Below are positions 25,773 to 33,462 of a stretch of 64,000 nt of DNA, piece after piece. The notes below the pieces were generated by a model that worked only from the letters and a program-made list of their open reading frames with translations, was not told the DNA's origin and did not search any database. This DNA comes from Spirochaetales bacterium. GTDB taxonomy: Bacteria; Spirochaetota; Spirochaetia; SZUA-6. The translations under genes were made by a program, and so were the position numbers. The number at the start of each line of letters is the position of its first letter. Positions within the stretch are counted from its first letter, which is position 1. The stretch is from assembly GCA_027021365.1 (NCBI GenBank), contig JALUUM010000032.1:124001-188000 (forward strand), read 5' to 3'.

Positions 25773-26414
25773 CTATATTCTCCTTTTTATGACGGCGATT
25801 GTAAGCCTGTCGGCACTTCCAAGGGCAAGGTCTGAAATATTGCCGATATTCACAACGAGCTCTTTGAGGAGAATCCTGTCTGCCTTATCCAGTTTTGAGG
25901 TAAAAATACTCTCAATAAGTTCCCTCTCTATTTTGTCCGACTCACTCTCTTTTGTGTCTATGTCCTGAAGATGCTGCTGTATATTCCTGTTGTAGAAAAA
26001 CCCTATGGAAGCTTCTTTGAGGGATTCATAGGCGCTAATATTCTTATCGATTAGTTTTAAAAAATTCTCTTTGAACTGATCGGGGAAAAGAATTCTCTCC
26101 TGAAGTGTCTGATAGCATACCGATTCAAAGCTATTTGGAATCTTGTCTACCGATTCGAGAAGACCAAGGATATCGCCTCTCGATTCAGGGATAAGTGCCC
26201 TTTCGTAGAGTTCGTGCTCTATGGCTCTCCTAAGGTCATCCGCTTTGGACTCGAGCTCACTGACCTTTCTTACATTTTCTCTGTAATCCTCAGGCTTTCC
26301 CTGTTTTATCATCGAGCTCATGCATTCCTTGAACCTGGCTGCACACTCATCGAGACTTTCAAAGTACTCCTCGATTTTATGAATAATTGCCTTTTGCTTT
26401 TTCCATAGTGCCAT
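25773..26414 (-). CDS. DUF47 (PhoU-like) protein, partner of the phosphate transporter
   Basis: 213 residues, all-helical and charged. The pattern (VSELESKADDLRRAIEHELYERALIPESRGDILGLLESVDKI) matches the DUF47/TIGR00153 family, a PhoU relative that binds metals with Glu/Asp clusters and regulates PiT transporters. It is immediately upstream of pit on the same strand. SD AAGGAG precedes the ATG. Confidence 0.88.
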   Translation of the reverse strand: MALWKKQKAIIHKIEEYFESLDECAARFKECMSSMIKQGKPEDYRENVRKVSELESKADDLRRAIEHELYERALIPESRGDILGLLESVDKIPNSFESVCYQTLQERILFPDQFKENFLKLIDKNISAYESLKEASIGFFYNRNIQQHLQDIDTKESESDKIERELIESIFTSKLDKADRILLKELVVNIGNISDLALGSADRLTIAVIKRRI

Positions 26415-26477
26415 AATTTACTCCTTCGCGTGTTTTGATAATATCATAAAATTGTCATATTATTATCAATATACAGA

Positions 26478-27230
26478 TTATAAGTCAAGCGAATCGAATA
26501 TATTTTTCATATTTTCCCAGTGGCTGCCACGCCAGTAGATTCTATGGCAGGAGGGGCATTCCTTGAAACGGTCATATGTGAGGAATACTTTATCAGGAAC
26601 CCTACCCCTGACAATCTGTTTTTCTGGAATATCTTCAAGCAAAATGTTACACCTGAGGCATCTTGAAAAAGGTGAGATTGATCCCTCCAGGGAGAAACGT
26701 CTTATTATTTCTTTCAGTTGTTCCAGAGGAAACTTGGAACGTATATAGTAACCGTGATGAACTATGCGTCTCTTCAGTAAACCTCTGTCACGGGTTAGAA
26801 TCGTACGATTTTCCCTTAGGGCAGTTATAGTAATTTCATCATCGGAAATGTCATTTACATATTTTGCATCCAAACCCAACATACGCATGTAAATGGCAAG
26901 TTTACCAAGGTGGACATCAAGTATAAAAGCCGGTTTGCGTAGAGGTTTCTCTCTGACCTTTGTCACGGAAGATATGTCGAAACTTTCAAAAACCGGGTAT
27001 ACGCTTACCATGTCTCCCGATTTCAAGCGGTATGAGAGAGGCTGTGGGGTGCCATTTACAAGAACGAGATCCACCTCCGTGTGGGGAACACCGAGATCCT
27101 CTATCATAGCTTTGACAGTGGTGCCCCTGCTTACTGTCCTGGTGAAGGTTTTTTTCCTGTATCTCTTGTCTATAAAGAAATTCAGCTCTTCATAGAATCT
27201 TACATGAACGGTGTAGTTATTCTTGCTCAT
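26478..27230 (-). CDS. Mut7-C RNase domain protein with N-terminal ubiquitin-like domain
   Basis: 250 residues. Residues 1 to about 90 form a beta-grasp, ThiS-like domain (GTTVKAMIEDLGVPHTEVDLVLVNG). From about 100 the Mut7-C domain follows: FILDVHLGKLAIYMRMLGLDAKY, then TILTRDRGLL with PIN-like acidic residues, and a C-terminal zinc ribbon (CLRCN and CPSCHRIYW). From family knowledge it is a PIN-fold RNase-like protein. It starts without a good SD sequence and has no co-directional neighbour. Confidence 0.9.
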   Translation of the reverse strand: MSKNNYTVHVRFYEELNFFIDKRYRKKTFTRTVSRGTTVKAMIEDLGVPHTEVDLVLVNGTPQPLSYRLKSGDMVSVYPVFESFDISSVTKVREKPLRKPAFILDVHLGKLAIYMRMLGLDAKYVNDISDDEITITALRENRTILTRDRGLLKRRIVHHGYYIRSKFPLEQLKEIIRRFSLEGSISPFSRCLRCNILLEDIPEKQIVRGRVPDKVFLTYDRFKECPSCHRIYWRGSHWENMKNIFDSLDL

Positions 27231-27263
27231 GATTTTTTCTCGTAAGCAGGGATACCAGGGGTA

Positions 27264-27301
27264 TTGTCATCGTTACTGAATCCAATTATATTGGGCAGGT
27301 G
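27264..27301 (+). promoter_or_regulatory. Promoter ending 7 bases before a GTG start (leaderless)
   Basis: TTGTCA (27264-27269), 17-base spacer, TATATT (27287-27292). The GTG start at 27299 lies exactly 7 bases beyond the last base of the -10, where transcription would begin. There is no SD sequence in between. Confidence 0.5.
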
Positions 27302-28090
27302 GCCAACAATCAATATGCAATAATTTTCGAAAATGTAAGTCTCGTACGCAACGGAAAGTTAATACTTGACAAAATAAACTGGAGGGTGAAACGTGGAGAA
27401 AGGTCAGTTATACTTGGTTTGAATGGGAGTGGGAAGACAACTCTGTTGAAGCTCGTTGCAGGATATGGTTACCCTTCCGGGGGAAGCGTGGAAGTACTGG
27501 GTGAGAGATTCGGAGAGGTAGATCTTCGTGAATTGAGGAAAAGAGTCGGGTGGGTCCACATGGACTTGAAGTATGAGATACCGCCCTTTATGACTGCAGA
27601 AGAGGTAGTAGCGACAGGTCTGCGTGGTTCCCTTGCCATATATGATAGCCTTTCCATAGATGAAAAAAGGGATGTGGAAAAATTCCTTTCACTTATGGAA
27701 GCCCTTCGATTGAAGAACAGGAAATTCATTACACTTTCTACAGGAGAAAGGCAGCGTGTCTTGATATCACGTGCAATGGCAGCCAATCCTGAAATACTGC
27801 TTCTCGATGAGCCATGTCTTGGTCTTGATCCACTAAGCAGGGAGGATTTCCTGAATACCCTCCAGGGGCTGCTAGAAAAAGAAAAGGACATCACGGCGGT
27901 ATATGTCACTCATCACCTGGATGAAATAACAGGTGTATTTCAAAGTGTTACGATTTTAAAAAATGGGAAAATCTCAAAAAGAGGGCAGATAGGAGATATT
28001 CCGAGAGAAGATATTATCAGGGACCTCTACGGTCCCGGTTTCCGTGCCTACGGTATCGGGATTGACTTTGGAGAAAATCCAGGAAAATGA
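27299..28090 (+). CDS. ABC transporter ATP-binding protein
   Basis: 263 residues. Walker A GLNGSGKTT near residue 40, Q-loop region, signature LSTGERQRV, Walker B ILLLDEP and the switch His in VTHHLDEI are all present. No permease gene is adjacent, so its partner is unknown. The ModF/molybdate-like and general importer ATPases are close alternatives. The start is GTG without an SD sequence. Its last 74 bases overlap the 3' end of the convergent lnt copy 3. Confidence 0.88.
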   Translation: MANNQYAIIFENVSLVRNGKLILDKINWRVKRGERSVILGLNGSGKTTLLKLVAGYGYPSGGSVEVLGERFGEVDLRELRKRVGWVHMDLKYEIPPFMTAEEVVATGLRGSLAIYDSLSIDEKRDVEKFLSLMEALRLKNRKFITLSTGERQRVLISRAMAANPEILLLDEPCLGLDPLSREDFLNTLQGLLEKEKDITAVYVTHHLDEITGVFQSVTILKNGKISKRGQIGDIPREDIIRDLYGPGFRAYGIGIDFGENPGK

Positions 28091-29681
28091 GAATGAATAT
28101 GAGTATTAGAAGCGAAATTGGAAAAAAATCTCCCAGGAGCATATAGATCGTTGTGGGTGATGTTTCCGGTATCTCTATCTTTCCTTCCAGATAACCCTCT
28201 TTGAACAGAGGTAGCGAAGCGGTAACCTTTCCGAAAGGATCTACGATTGATGTAACCCCGGCTACAGTCGAGCGCAGCAGATAACGTCTCGTTTCCACGG
28301 AACGAAATTTTGCAGCAATGAAATGTTGAGTTTCAGATGATACGGTTCTTGACCATGCATCATTGGTGAGATTTATAAATACCTCGGCACCCCTATTTGC
28401 GAAATCCCTGTTTATGTAGGGAAATGCATCTTCAAAGCAGATAGGAGTGGCAAATTTCAACGGAGAACCATCCTTAAGGGTAATGGGAAAAATTACAGCT
28501 TTCTTTCCCATCACCCATACGTTTTGTATGCCGATATATTTTCTGAAAAGTTCTCTCACCCAGGGAACATCCCAAAAGGGTATGCTCTCGGCAAAGGGTA
28601 CCGGGTGCTGTTTGCCGTAGTAGGTGACAACCCTGCCTCTCCTGTTGTATAGAACGACGGCATTCATTGCCTGCATATAGTTCCAGGCATCTTTGCCCTT
28701 ATCCTTGTCTATTATCAAAACAGGAGCTCCTGTGAGAAGACTTATTCCTCTCCTCCTTATGAAGGGCAATAGGGGTTTTTCCTTGGGAAACTTCTCGTAG
28801 TAGTTGCTGTATCTTACGGCAGGATAGACGAGTGAGCTTTCACTCCATACTACAAGGTCCGGTTTATCCCTGGTTTTGGCCAGAGCCTCTTCTGTAAGTC
28901 TTTCGTTGGTGAGAATACTCCTCTTGCCTCCGCCTTCTATCCATGGATCGGTGTTCTGTTGAATGAGAATGAAGTGAAAGCTCTTCCCCTTTGCAGGAGG
29001 CAATGACATCTTGAAGGATCCATATATAAGGATGGCGCTGACAATGATCAACGTGAATGCAAGATATCTCGTAGAGACTCTATCCCGCCATGTAACCTTT
29101 TTTTCTCCTGCAATGTAGGGGATAAAACTGTACCTCTCTATCAACAATTCATTTATAGTGGCATTGAAAAGCACTATGACAAATGAGAGGCCCCATATCC
29201 CCGTTATGTCAATAAACTGTATCAAGGGAAGTATTGAATGGAAGGGATAGCCGGCTAGACCCCACGGGTATCCGAGAAAACCAGAGGATTTCAAATACTC
29301 GTAACCTGTCCAGACAGCAGCAATGAGGAAGGGGCGTAGGGTCTGTATAATTCTGCCTGTTCCTCTTGTCACGTGGTGAAGGTATGCGGCTAATACCATG
29401 TTGTACAGCGCATAGCCAAGTACAGTCCCGCCCAGTGTCCATAGTGAAAATTCCTGAAAAAACATCAACCAGTAATTCGATGTGATAGCAGTAACAGAAC
29501 CGTAGACTAGGCCAAGAATAACTGAAAACCTGTACGATGGTGAGAGAGAAAGTGTAGCCAAGTATGGAATAAGTGCGAACAATCCCAGAAGCCAGGAACC
29601 ATAGGGCAGAAGTTCATTGGGCAAGGCCATGCTGAAGAAAACGGCAGAGGCAAGTGTGGTAAGTATCAATCTGATTTTCAT
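28017..29681 (-). CDS. lnt: Apolipoprotein N-acyltransferase, copy 3
   Basis: 554 residues. N-terminal membrane segments, then the nitrilase-type domain with catalytic Glu (VVWSESSLVYP), Lys (YYGKQHPVPFAESIP) and Cys (ATPICFEDAFP), then a last membrane segment and a basic tail (SRYRRHGNRDRRGP). That tail is the part overlapping the convergent ABC gene. All three Lnt copies in the window keep the triad. The start is ATG at 29681 with a -10 7 bases upstream and no SD sequence. Confidence 0.92.
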   Translation of the reverse strand: MKIRLILTTLASAVFFSMALPNELLPYGSWLLGLFALIPYLATLSLSPSYRFSVILGLVYGSVTAITSNYWLMFFQEFSLWTLGGTVLGYALYNMVLAAYLHHVTRGTGRIIQTLRPFLIAAVWTGYEYLKSSGFLGYPWGLAGYPFHSILPLIQFIDITGIWGLSFVIVLFNATINELLIERYSFIPYIAGEKKVTWRDRVSTRYLAFTLIIVSAILIYGSFKMSLPPAKGKSFHFILIQQNTDPWIEGGGKRSILTNERLTEEALAKTRDKPDLVVWSESSLVYPAVRYSNYYEKFPKEKPLLPFIRRRGISLLTGAPVLIIDKDKGKDAWNYMQAMNAVVLYNRRGRVVTYYGKQHPVPFAESIPFWDVPWVRELFRKYIGIQNVWVMGKKAVIFPITLKDGSPLKFATPICFEDAFPYINRDFANRGAEVFINLTNDAWSRTVSSETQHFIAAKFRSVETRRYLLRSTVAGVTSIVDPFGKVTASLPLFKEGYLEGKIEIPETSPTTIYMLLGDFFPISLLILIFILIFLDFLQSQSRYRRHGNRDRRGP

Positions 29682-29687
29682 GGATAA

Positions 29688-29715
29688 ATAATACTGTTTA
29701 TTTCGGTTGAATCAA
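29688..29715 (-). promoter_or_regulatory. Promoter of lnt copy 3, leaderless
   Basis: Minus strand TTGATT (29715-29710), 16-base spacer, TATTAT (29693-29688), with the ATG first base at 29681, 7 bases past the -10. The -35 overlaps the -35 of the divergent HD-GYP promoter. Confidence 0.45.
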
Positions 29716-29735
29716 CATCAATTTACAATTAATAT
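29707..29735 (+). promoter_or_regulatory. Promoter of the HD-GYP gene, leaderless
   Basis: TTGAAT (29707-29712), 17-base spacer, TAATAT (29730-29735), with the ATG at 29742, again 7 bases past the -10. No SD sequence is present. The two divergent -35 elements share the bases around 29710-29712. Confidence 0.5.
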
Positions 29736-29741
29736 ATCAAA

Positions 29742-31022
29742 ATGCGAAAAGTTCCCATTAGAAATCTTGAACCGGGAATGCATCTCGGAGAAGATCTTTT
29801 CAGGATGAACGACAGGGCAAAGAAGGTCCCCCTCTTCTCATTCGGAATTCTCCTTACCGAAAGGAATATAGCCCAGATTCAGCGTCTCTTTCCCAATGGT
29901 ATGCTTGTTAATGTTTTTGACCGGGATGAATTGGTGGTTAGGAGAAAGCTTTCCAGTCTTGATTCAAAAGCTCAGTCTTCGCTGTCCGCTGAACAACAGG
30001 AAAACCAGCAGCTTACAGTTCGGAAAAAACGGATGTTCACCTCACCGATTCCCTATGATCAGTTGAAGACGGGTGAGTATCCGAAAGAAAAAGTCGTAAA
30101 GATGTTTTCCGATTCGATAATGGAGAAAAATGTTTACAAGAATACGAAGAAAAAGGTGGTAAGTTACCTTTCAAAGGTCACTTCGGTTTTATCAGCCTTT
30201 ACAAGCACGGGACGGATGAATGAGGAACGTGTTATGGATGTTGCGCAGGAGATAACCTCTGACCTTGTAGAGGGAACCGATTACATAGACCTTTCACTGT
30301 TGTTTCTGGTAGAGCTGGAAGAGTGGGACAGGGTTACATTCAACCACTCCTTCGATGTCGGGGTTTTAACCCTTCTAGTTGCTTCCCATATGAGTGACCA
30401 GTACGAAGAATTGACTTCCCTGTTTATCGCCGGGGTACTTCATGATATTGGTAAATTCATCTATTCGAAATACAAGTTGAACGATATGGACTACATAATA
30501 AAGAAGCCGGGAAGGTTGACCCAGGAAGAACTGGAACAGGTTAAAAGGCACGTGGATGTCAAGGATTATATAGAAGATTGGTTTCCCAACCTACCTGTCC
30601 GGTTGAGGGACAATATAATTTACGGGATACTTGAGCATCACGAGAGGATAGACGGAAGCGGGTACCTTAGGGGGAAGAAGGGACAGAACATTTCTTTTGC
30701 AGGCCGGCTTATTGGAATAATCGATGTCTATGATGCACTAATAAGGCGTAGAAGCTACAAGACCTTGCTGACACCCTCGCAAGCCGTATCTATTCTCCTC
30801 AAAATGGAAGGTGAGAACCAGTTTGACAGAACAATTTTCAGTTACTTCTACAAGGCTGTCGGACGTTATCCCAATGGCGGGGTAGTAATGACGAACAATG
30901 GTATTGCTCTCGTATCAGGTCAGAACCCTGCAGACCCTGAAAGACCATTCCTTATTTTCCCAAATAGTACAGACGAAGTGAATACATTAAACCAGCCGGA
31001 AATAGAGATATACGATCTTTGA
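29742..31022 (+). CDS. HD-GYP domain protein with a variant GYL motif
   Basis: 426 residues. An N-terminal DUF3391-like region (PIRNLEPGMHLGEDLF) precedes an HD-GYP domain with LHDIGKF near residue 233 and EHHERIDGSGY. HD-GYP domains hydrolyse cyclic-di-GMP using a metal centre. The metal-binding HD and HHE residues are kept, but the GYP triplet reads GYL, which may alter partner or substrate recognition. The C-terminal part ends in a short beta segment. Two cyclic-nucleotide-binding genes follow on the other strand. Confidence 0.9.
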   Translation: MRKVPIRNLEPGMHLGEDLFRMNDRAKKVPLFSFGILLTERNIAQIQRLFPNGMLVNVFDRDELVVRRKLSSLDSKAQSSLSAEQQENQQLTVRKKRMFTSPIPYDQLKTGEYPKEKVVKMFSDSIMEKNVYKNTKKKVVSYLSKVTSVLSAFTSTGRMNEERVMDVAQEITSDLVEGTDYIDLSLLFLVELEEWDRVTFNHSFDVGVLTLLVASHMSDQYEELTSLFIAGVLHDIGKFIYSKYKLNDMDYIIKKPGRLTQEELEQVKRHVDVKDYIEDWFPNLPVRLRDNIIYGILEHHERIDGSGYLRGKKGQNISFAGRLIGIIDVYDALIRRRSYKTLLTPSQAVSILLKMEGENQFDRTIFSYFYKAVGRYPNGGVVMTNNGIALVSGQNPADPERPFLIFPNSTDEVNTLNQPEIEIYDL

Positions 31023-31038
31023 TCTTTCTATTCTTTGA

Positions 31039-31467
31039 TTATCTTGTGATCTGGTTCAATTTCTCGAACATGTACCTTATGCGTTTAGAGAGAGAAATGA
31101 GAAATCTCTTTGTCCATTGGGGTGATGCCGAAAATATATCAGCAAAATCCTCTTTTTTAAAAACCAACGCTTCTACCTCACCCTTGGCTATCACCGTTGC
31201 CGATCTGACCGACTTGTCAAAAAAGCTCATCTCTCCTATGATTTCACCTTCCCCAAGAGTGGTCAGAACCTTGTACTTTTTCCCCATCTTCCTCGTAATG
31301 TATACACTGCCCTTCAATATCCAGAAAATTTTCTGTTGAATATCTCCCTCTTTTATCAGTATCTGTTTGTCAGAATACTTGACACCGAATTTTTTTATGA
31401 CCTCTTCGTTAATGGCCTCTTCGGCTTGAAAAGCAATCTTCATTATTTCATCATACTTTTCATTCAT
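31039..31467 (-). CDS. Stand-alone cyclic-nucleotide-binding domain protein
   Basis: 142 residues. A cNMP-binding beta roll (ILIKEGDIQQKIFWILKGSVYI) with the phosphate-binding cassette GEMSFFDKSVRSATVIA keeps the Glu and Arg needed to bind a cyclic nucleotide. There is no helix-turn-helix, kinase or channel domain, only a helical tail (RFLISLSKRIRYMFEKL). It overlaps the next upstream gene by 4 bases (ATGA), so the two are made together and may pair. Confidence 0.82.
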   Translation of the reverse strand: MNEKYDEIMKIAFQAEEAINEEVIKKFGVKYSDKQILIKEGDIQQKIFWILKGSVYITRKMGKKYKVLTTLGEGEIIGEMSFFDKSVRSATVIAKGEVEALVFKKEDFADIFSASPQWTKRFLISLSKRIRYMFEKLNQITR

Positions 31468-31868
31468 CTGTACTTTTCCTCTAGCAGTCCAATTTTTTCG
31501 CCGAATTCAGCATTGAGTATTCGTAAAAGTCTTGTAAGACCGGTAATCGATATGTATGTGAGCTCCCAAGAGATGGAGGATGCAAGGTAGAAGTTTTCGA
31601 CATCCCATCTGTAGAGCATCGTTTTTTCCATGGCAAATGCACTGGTTAGCCTGTTACATTCGGCAAGAGGTTCAACTATTCCGAAAGTTGAATCCGGCTG
31701 AAGGTATATGGGAAAAGGTGAAGAATCTATCATGGAAAACTCTATTTTTATCAGACCAGCAACAATGTAGTAGATTGGATTTTTTTCCGGTTTCTCTCCC
31801 TGCCTGTAAATGCATGTCCCGGGATCCACAACTATCTTTTCACCGTACTGGAGGTAATTGTTAGACAT
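31464..31868 (-). CDS. Second, degenerate cyclic-nucleotide-binding-like protein
   Basis: 134 residues. The beginning (VDPGTCIYRQGEKPEKNPIYYIVAGLIKIEF) has the cNMP-domain shape, but the phosphate-binding cassette region reads FGIVEPLAECNRLTSAFAME without the canonical Arg, so ligand binding is doubtful. It ends in a helical tail like its neighbour. It is translated just upstream of the intact cNMP protein and coupled to it. A role as regulatory half of a heterodimer is inference. Confidence 0.65.
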   Translation of the reverse strand: MSNNYLQYGEKIVVDPGTCIYRQGEKPEKNPIYYIVAGLIKIEFSMIDSSPFPIYLQPDSTFGIVEPLAECNRLTSAFAMEKTMLYRWDVENFYLASSISWELTYISITGLTRLLRILNAEFGEKIGLLEEKYR

Positions 31869-32217
31869 ACTCTTTTCCTCGCTGATAAGGCGCCGGTTCC
31901 CCCCTTTCCCCTACCTATTTTATCCGGCTTACACCCATCTGGCCTATATTTATCGGGCCTATACTTATTCTTCGACACATTCCGTCGATTTTATTGAATT
32001 ATTTTAGGAAATAGAAGACCCGAAGAATGAATGAAAAGTTAGTGACAGTTGATATTTCTTAGCGAATTCTCTTGCTTGCAACAGTTGAAAGAGTGACAAA
32101 GAACTCTCTATCGAATATAATTTTTAAGATTGCATGAATGCTACTATAATCATACTGCAATAATAATGCTACTATAATGTTTTTGTTTTATAATCTTTCA
32201 ATTTCAGGAGGTCTTAG
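31869..32217. other. 349-base intergenic region with promoter and direct repeat
   Basis: No gene is seen here. It is AT-rich and holds the divergent upstream regions of the cNMP genes and the galactose operon. GTGACA (32093-32098), 17 bases, TATAAT (32116-32121) is a good promoter toward the mutarotase-like gene. The 14-mer AATGCTACTATAAT occurs twice, at 32137-32150 and 32165-32178, 28 bases apart. A third TATAAT lies at about 32190. SD AGGAGG is just before the GTG at 32218. Confidence 0.6.
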
Positions 32218-33372
32218 GTGGGAATAATAGGTAAACACTTTGGCCAGCCCAGTTATTTTCTTGGCAGTAACCTGGTAGACCTTCGGGTAACGGTACAGGG
32301 AGGCCATCTTACTGCAGATTTCAAGAGTCCGGACAGAGGGTTCAAGGGCAACAGCAGAATATCACCCTTTTTCATAGCACCTTGGTGGAAAGAGGCTCCA
32401 GGAGAAAATCAGGATGAAATAATAAATGTTCTTCGTGGTGATTTTTTCTGTCTGCCCTTTGGCGGAAATGATGAAGAGTACGAAGGCAGGAAATACCCGG
32501 TACATGGTGAGACTGCAAATTCATGCTGGGATTTCATTTCCTTGAAGGAGGAGGAAAAAACCAGAGAGCTGGTTCTTCAGATGAAACTCGAAGGAATGAA
32601 AGGCAGGGTGGAAAAGCACATAACTCTGGCAAAGGATGAGCCGGTGGTTTACAGCCTGCATCGCATTATCGGATTTTCGGGAAGAGTACCGATAGGGCAT
32701 CATCCCACATTGAAATTGCCCGAAACTGTGGGAATCGGAATCATAGACATGACCCGGCCACTGGAGGGTTTTACCACCCCGTCTCCCGTGGAAAAGCCGT
32801 CCAATAGGGGATACTCGAGAATTGCACCGGGAAGAAAGATAAGGCATATGAGGTCAGTTCCATGTATGGATGGTTCCCATATCGACATGACGAGGTATCC
32901 CCAGTCTTTCGGCTATGAAGATATAGTTCTTTTTGTGAATGACAGTGGAAAAGATTTCGTATTTACCTCGTTATCCGTCCCATCTGAAGGGTACCTTTAC
33001 TTTCAATTGAAGAACCCCCGAGTGTTGAGAGAAACCCTCCTCTGGATGTCTAACGGTGGGAGGCACTATCCGCCATGGAATGGCAGGGTTCGTGCTGTTT
33101 TAGGTATGGAAGAGATAACTGCTTTCTATCATTATGGTATAAAACCGAGTATTGAAAGTAATGCACTCACAGAAAATAGTTATCCGACCTCAGTTGAGCT
33201 TTTGGAGGATAGACCTTTCGATGTCAAACTGGTAATGGGTGCCGTTTCGATAGGAGAAGATTTCACTGGTGTTACGGATATCGTTAGGAAGAACGATTCC
33301 GAGATCATTATAATTGGCAGAGGCGGGGAAAGAATAGAGGTCAGGTGCAAGGTTGATTTCCTCTCTGATTAA
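32218..33372 (+). CDS. Galactose-mutarotase-like protein
   Basis: 384 residues. The overall order (FFIAPWWKE near 51, then HGETANSCWDF near 100, GHHPTLKLP near 160, many beta segments) resembles aldose-1-epimerase-type beta-sandwich proteins, where His residues in HG-x-x-A and GxHP motifs act in catalysis. Its place just upstream of galK on the same strand supports a role in galactose or sugar metabolism. It is divergent, and the substrate is unknown. The start is GTG with a perfect AGGAGG. Confidence 0.62.
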   Translation: MGIIGKHFGQPSYFLGSNLVDLRVTVQGGHLTADFKSPDRGFKGNSRISPFFIAPWWKEAPGENQDEIINVLRGDFFCLPFGGNDEEYEGRKYPVHGETANSCWDFISLKEEEKTRELVLQMKLEGMKGRVEKHITLAKDEPVVYSLHRIIGFSGRVPIGHHPTLKLPETVGIGIIDMTRPLEGFTTPSPVEKPSNRGYSRIAPGRKIRHMRSVPCMDGSHIDMTRYPQSFGYEDIVLFVNDSGKDFVFTSLSVPSEGYLYFQLKNPRVLRETLLWMSNGGRHYPPWNGRVRAVLGMEEITAFYHYGIKPSIESNALTENSYPTSVELLEDRPFDVKLVMGAVSIGEDFTGVTDIVRKNDSEIIIIGRGGERIEVRCKVDFLSD

Positions 33373-33410
33373 GGCATGACTGCTTTCTGTCGGAGGTTCG
33401 GTCGATTCAA

Positions 33411-33439
33411 TTGACTTTTTATTAAAACTCTAATTTAAT
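33411..33439 (+). promoter_or_regulatory. galK promoter
   Basis: TTGACT (33411-33416), 17-base spacer, TTTAAT (33434-33439), about 24 bases before the galK ATG, so galK can be transcribed on its own. A GGAG lies 7 bases before the ATG. Confidence 0.45.
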
Positions 33440-33462
33440 TGAACGCAACAACGGAGCCACTT

